Part shown: positions 63,833 to 64,000 of the stretch, piece after piece
How the letters are laid out: every line of letters starts with the position of its first letter
Position numbering within the stretch: position 1 is the first letter of the stretch
The notes under the pieces: model-generated
What the model saw: the letters and a program-made list of their open reading frames with translations, nothing else
The model's database searches: none
What the model was told of the DNA's origin: nothing
Assembly: GCA_017399695.1 (NCBI GenBank)
Contig: JAFQBK010000016.1
Span: forward strand, 310,001 to 374,000
Reading direction: 5' to 3'
Length of the DNA stretch: 64,000 nt
Origin: Clostridia bacterium
GTDB taxonomy: Bacteria; Bacillota; Clostridia; UBA1381; UBA9506
Translations under genes and position numbers: made by a program

Positions 63833-64000
63833 ATGGCAAAGAAAACTATTTTTACCGGTGCTGGCGTTGCGATTGTTACTCCGTTTGATGAAAACGGCAT
63901 CAATTACGAAGCGTTCGGTAACATCATCGAATATCAGATTGCACACAAAACTGATGCAATCATTGTTTGCGGAACAACAGGCGAATCTTCCACGATGCCT
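63833..64000 (+). CDS. dapA: 4-hydroxy-tetrahydrodipicolinate synthase (partial)
   Basis: The first 56 codons are present; the gene runs off the right edge. [22 protein letters not shown] and [10 protein letters not shown] are the standard N-terminal DapA motifs (the TTGE loop binds the substrate). GGAGG lies 7 nt before the ATG. It condenses pyruvate with aspartate semialdehyde, the first step committed to lysine, and also supplies dipicolinate for spores. Confidence 0.95.
   Translation, partial: MAKKTIFTGAGVAIVTPFDENGINYEAFGNIIEYQIAHKTDAIIVCGTTGESSTMP

Overview
The window reads as chromosome of a spore-forming, low-to-mid GC Firmicute of the class Clostridia. This rests on a SCIFF peptide with its radical-SAM maturase beside yajC, yabP-yabQ-divIC-yabR, a spoVAC gene, S-layer homology (SLH) surface proteins, a YesMN-type two-component system, a lysine riboswitch and consistently strong AGGAGG ribosome binding sites. 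A gut or rumen lineage is an inference from the glycan genes. No rRNA, tRNA, CRISPR array or transposase gene was seen.

1-22.5 kb is a Gram-positive polysaccharide-utilisation locus. Seven exported proteins lie head to tail on the minus strand: a solute-binding lipoprotein, two proteins with LamG-like and Ig-like segments, two SLH proteins, and two large right-handed beta-helix proteins, one of them GH141-like. A GH20 hexosaminidase (cut by the window edge) follows with its own promoter. A divergently transcribed AraC-type response regulator and its sensor kinase sit upstream. The 512-bp divergent region holds direct repeats placed as an activator site beside the lipoprotein promoter, and an inverted-repeat operator just after a regulator promoter. 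Three of the exported proteins share a C-terminal module, and GC-rich palindromic repeats lie between several genes.

22.5-40.1 kb is housekeeping: metA and metY (direct sulfhydrylation route to homocysteine), tyrS, a YhaN/YhaO-like SMC-type ATPase and nuclease pair, an OmpR-type two-component system, a SAM methyltransferase, the yabP-yabQ-divIC-yabR operon, trmO, a cytoplasmic GH2 enzyme, a PHP phosphoesterase, an amidohydrolase and a GNAT acetyltransferase.

40.17-45.25 kb is a visibly AT-richer island and the most interesting part of the window. A 12-bp sequence, TCGTGTCAAGTC, occurs in the same orientation at both edges and once inside. Two of these copies head a structured repeat of about 160-185 bp whose hairpins differ by compensatory changes. 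Read on the minus strand the layout is: boundary, 261-aa protein of unknown function, structured repeat and boundary, lipoprotein, AAA ATPase, DUF4435/TOPRIM protein, BRO-N/DinD-like protein, structured repeat and boundary. The ATPase and TOPRIM pair matches the AriA-AriB pair of the PARIS anti-phage system. The arrangement resembles an array of mobile cassettes.

45.3-64 kb returns to core genes: a GNAT protein, a Dabb protein, a CofE-like ligase with divergent LysR regulator, an SH3-NlpC/P60 hydrolase, ybeY-phoH, rimM-trmD-nudix, tig-clpP-clpX (trigger factor has an unusual Lys/Ala/Thr tail), a YiiX-like protein, a small ORF overlapping spoVAC, a cysteine-synthase-family enzyme, the SCIFF system with yajC, and a lysine-riboswitch-controlled asd-dapA operon that runs off the right edge.
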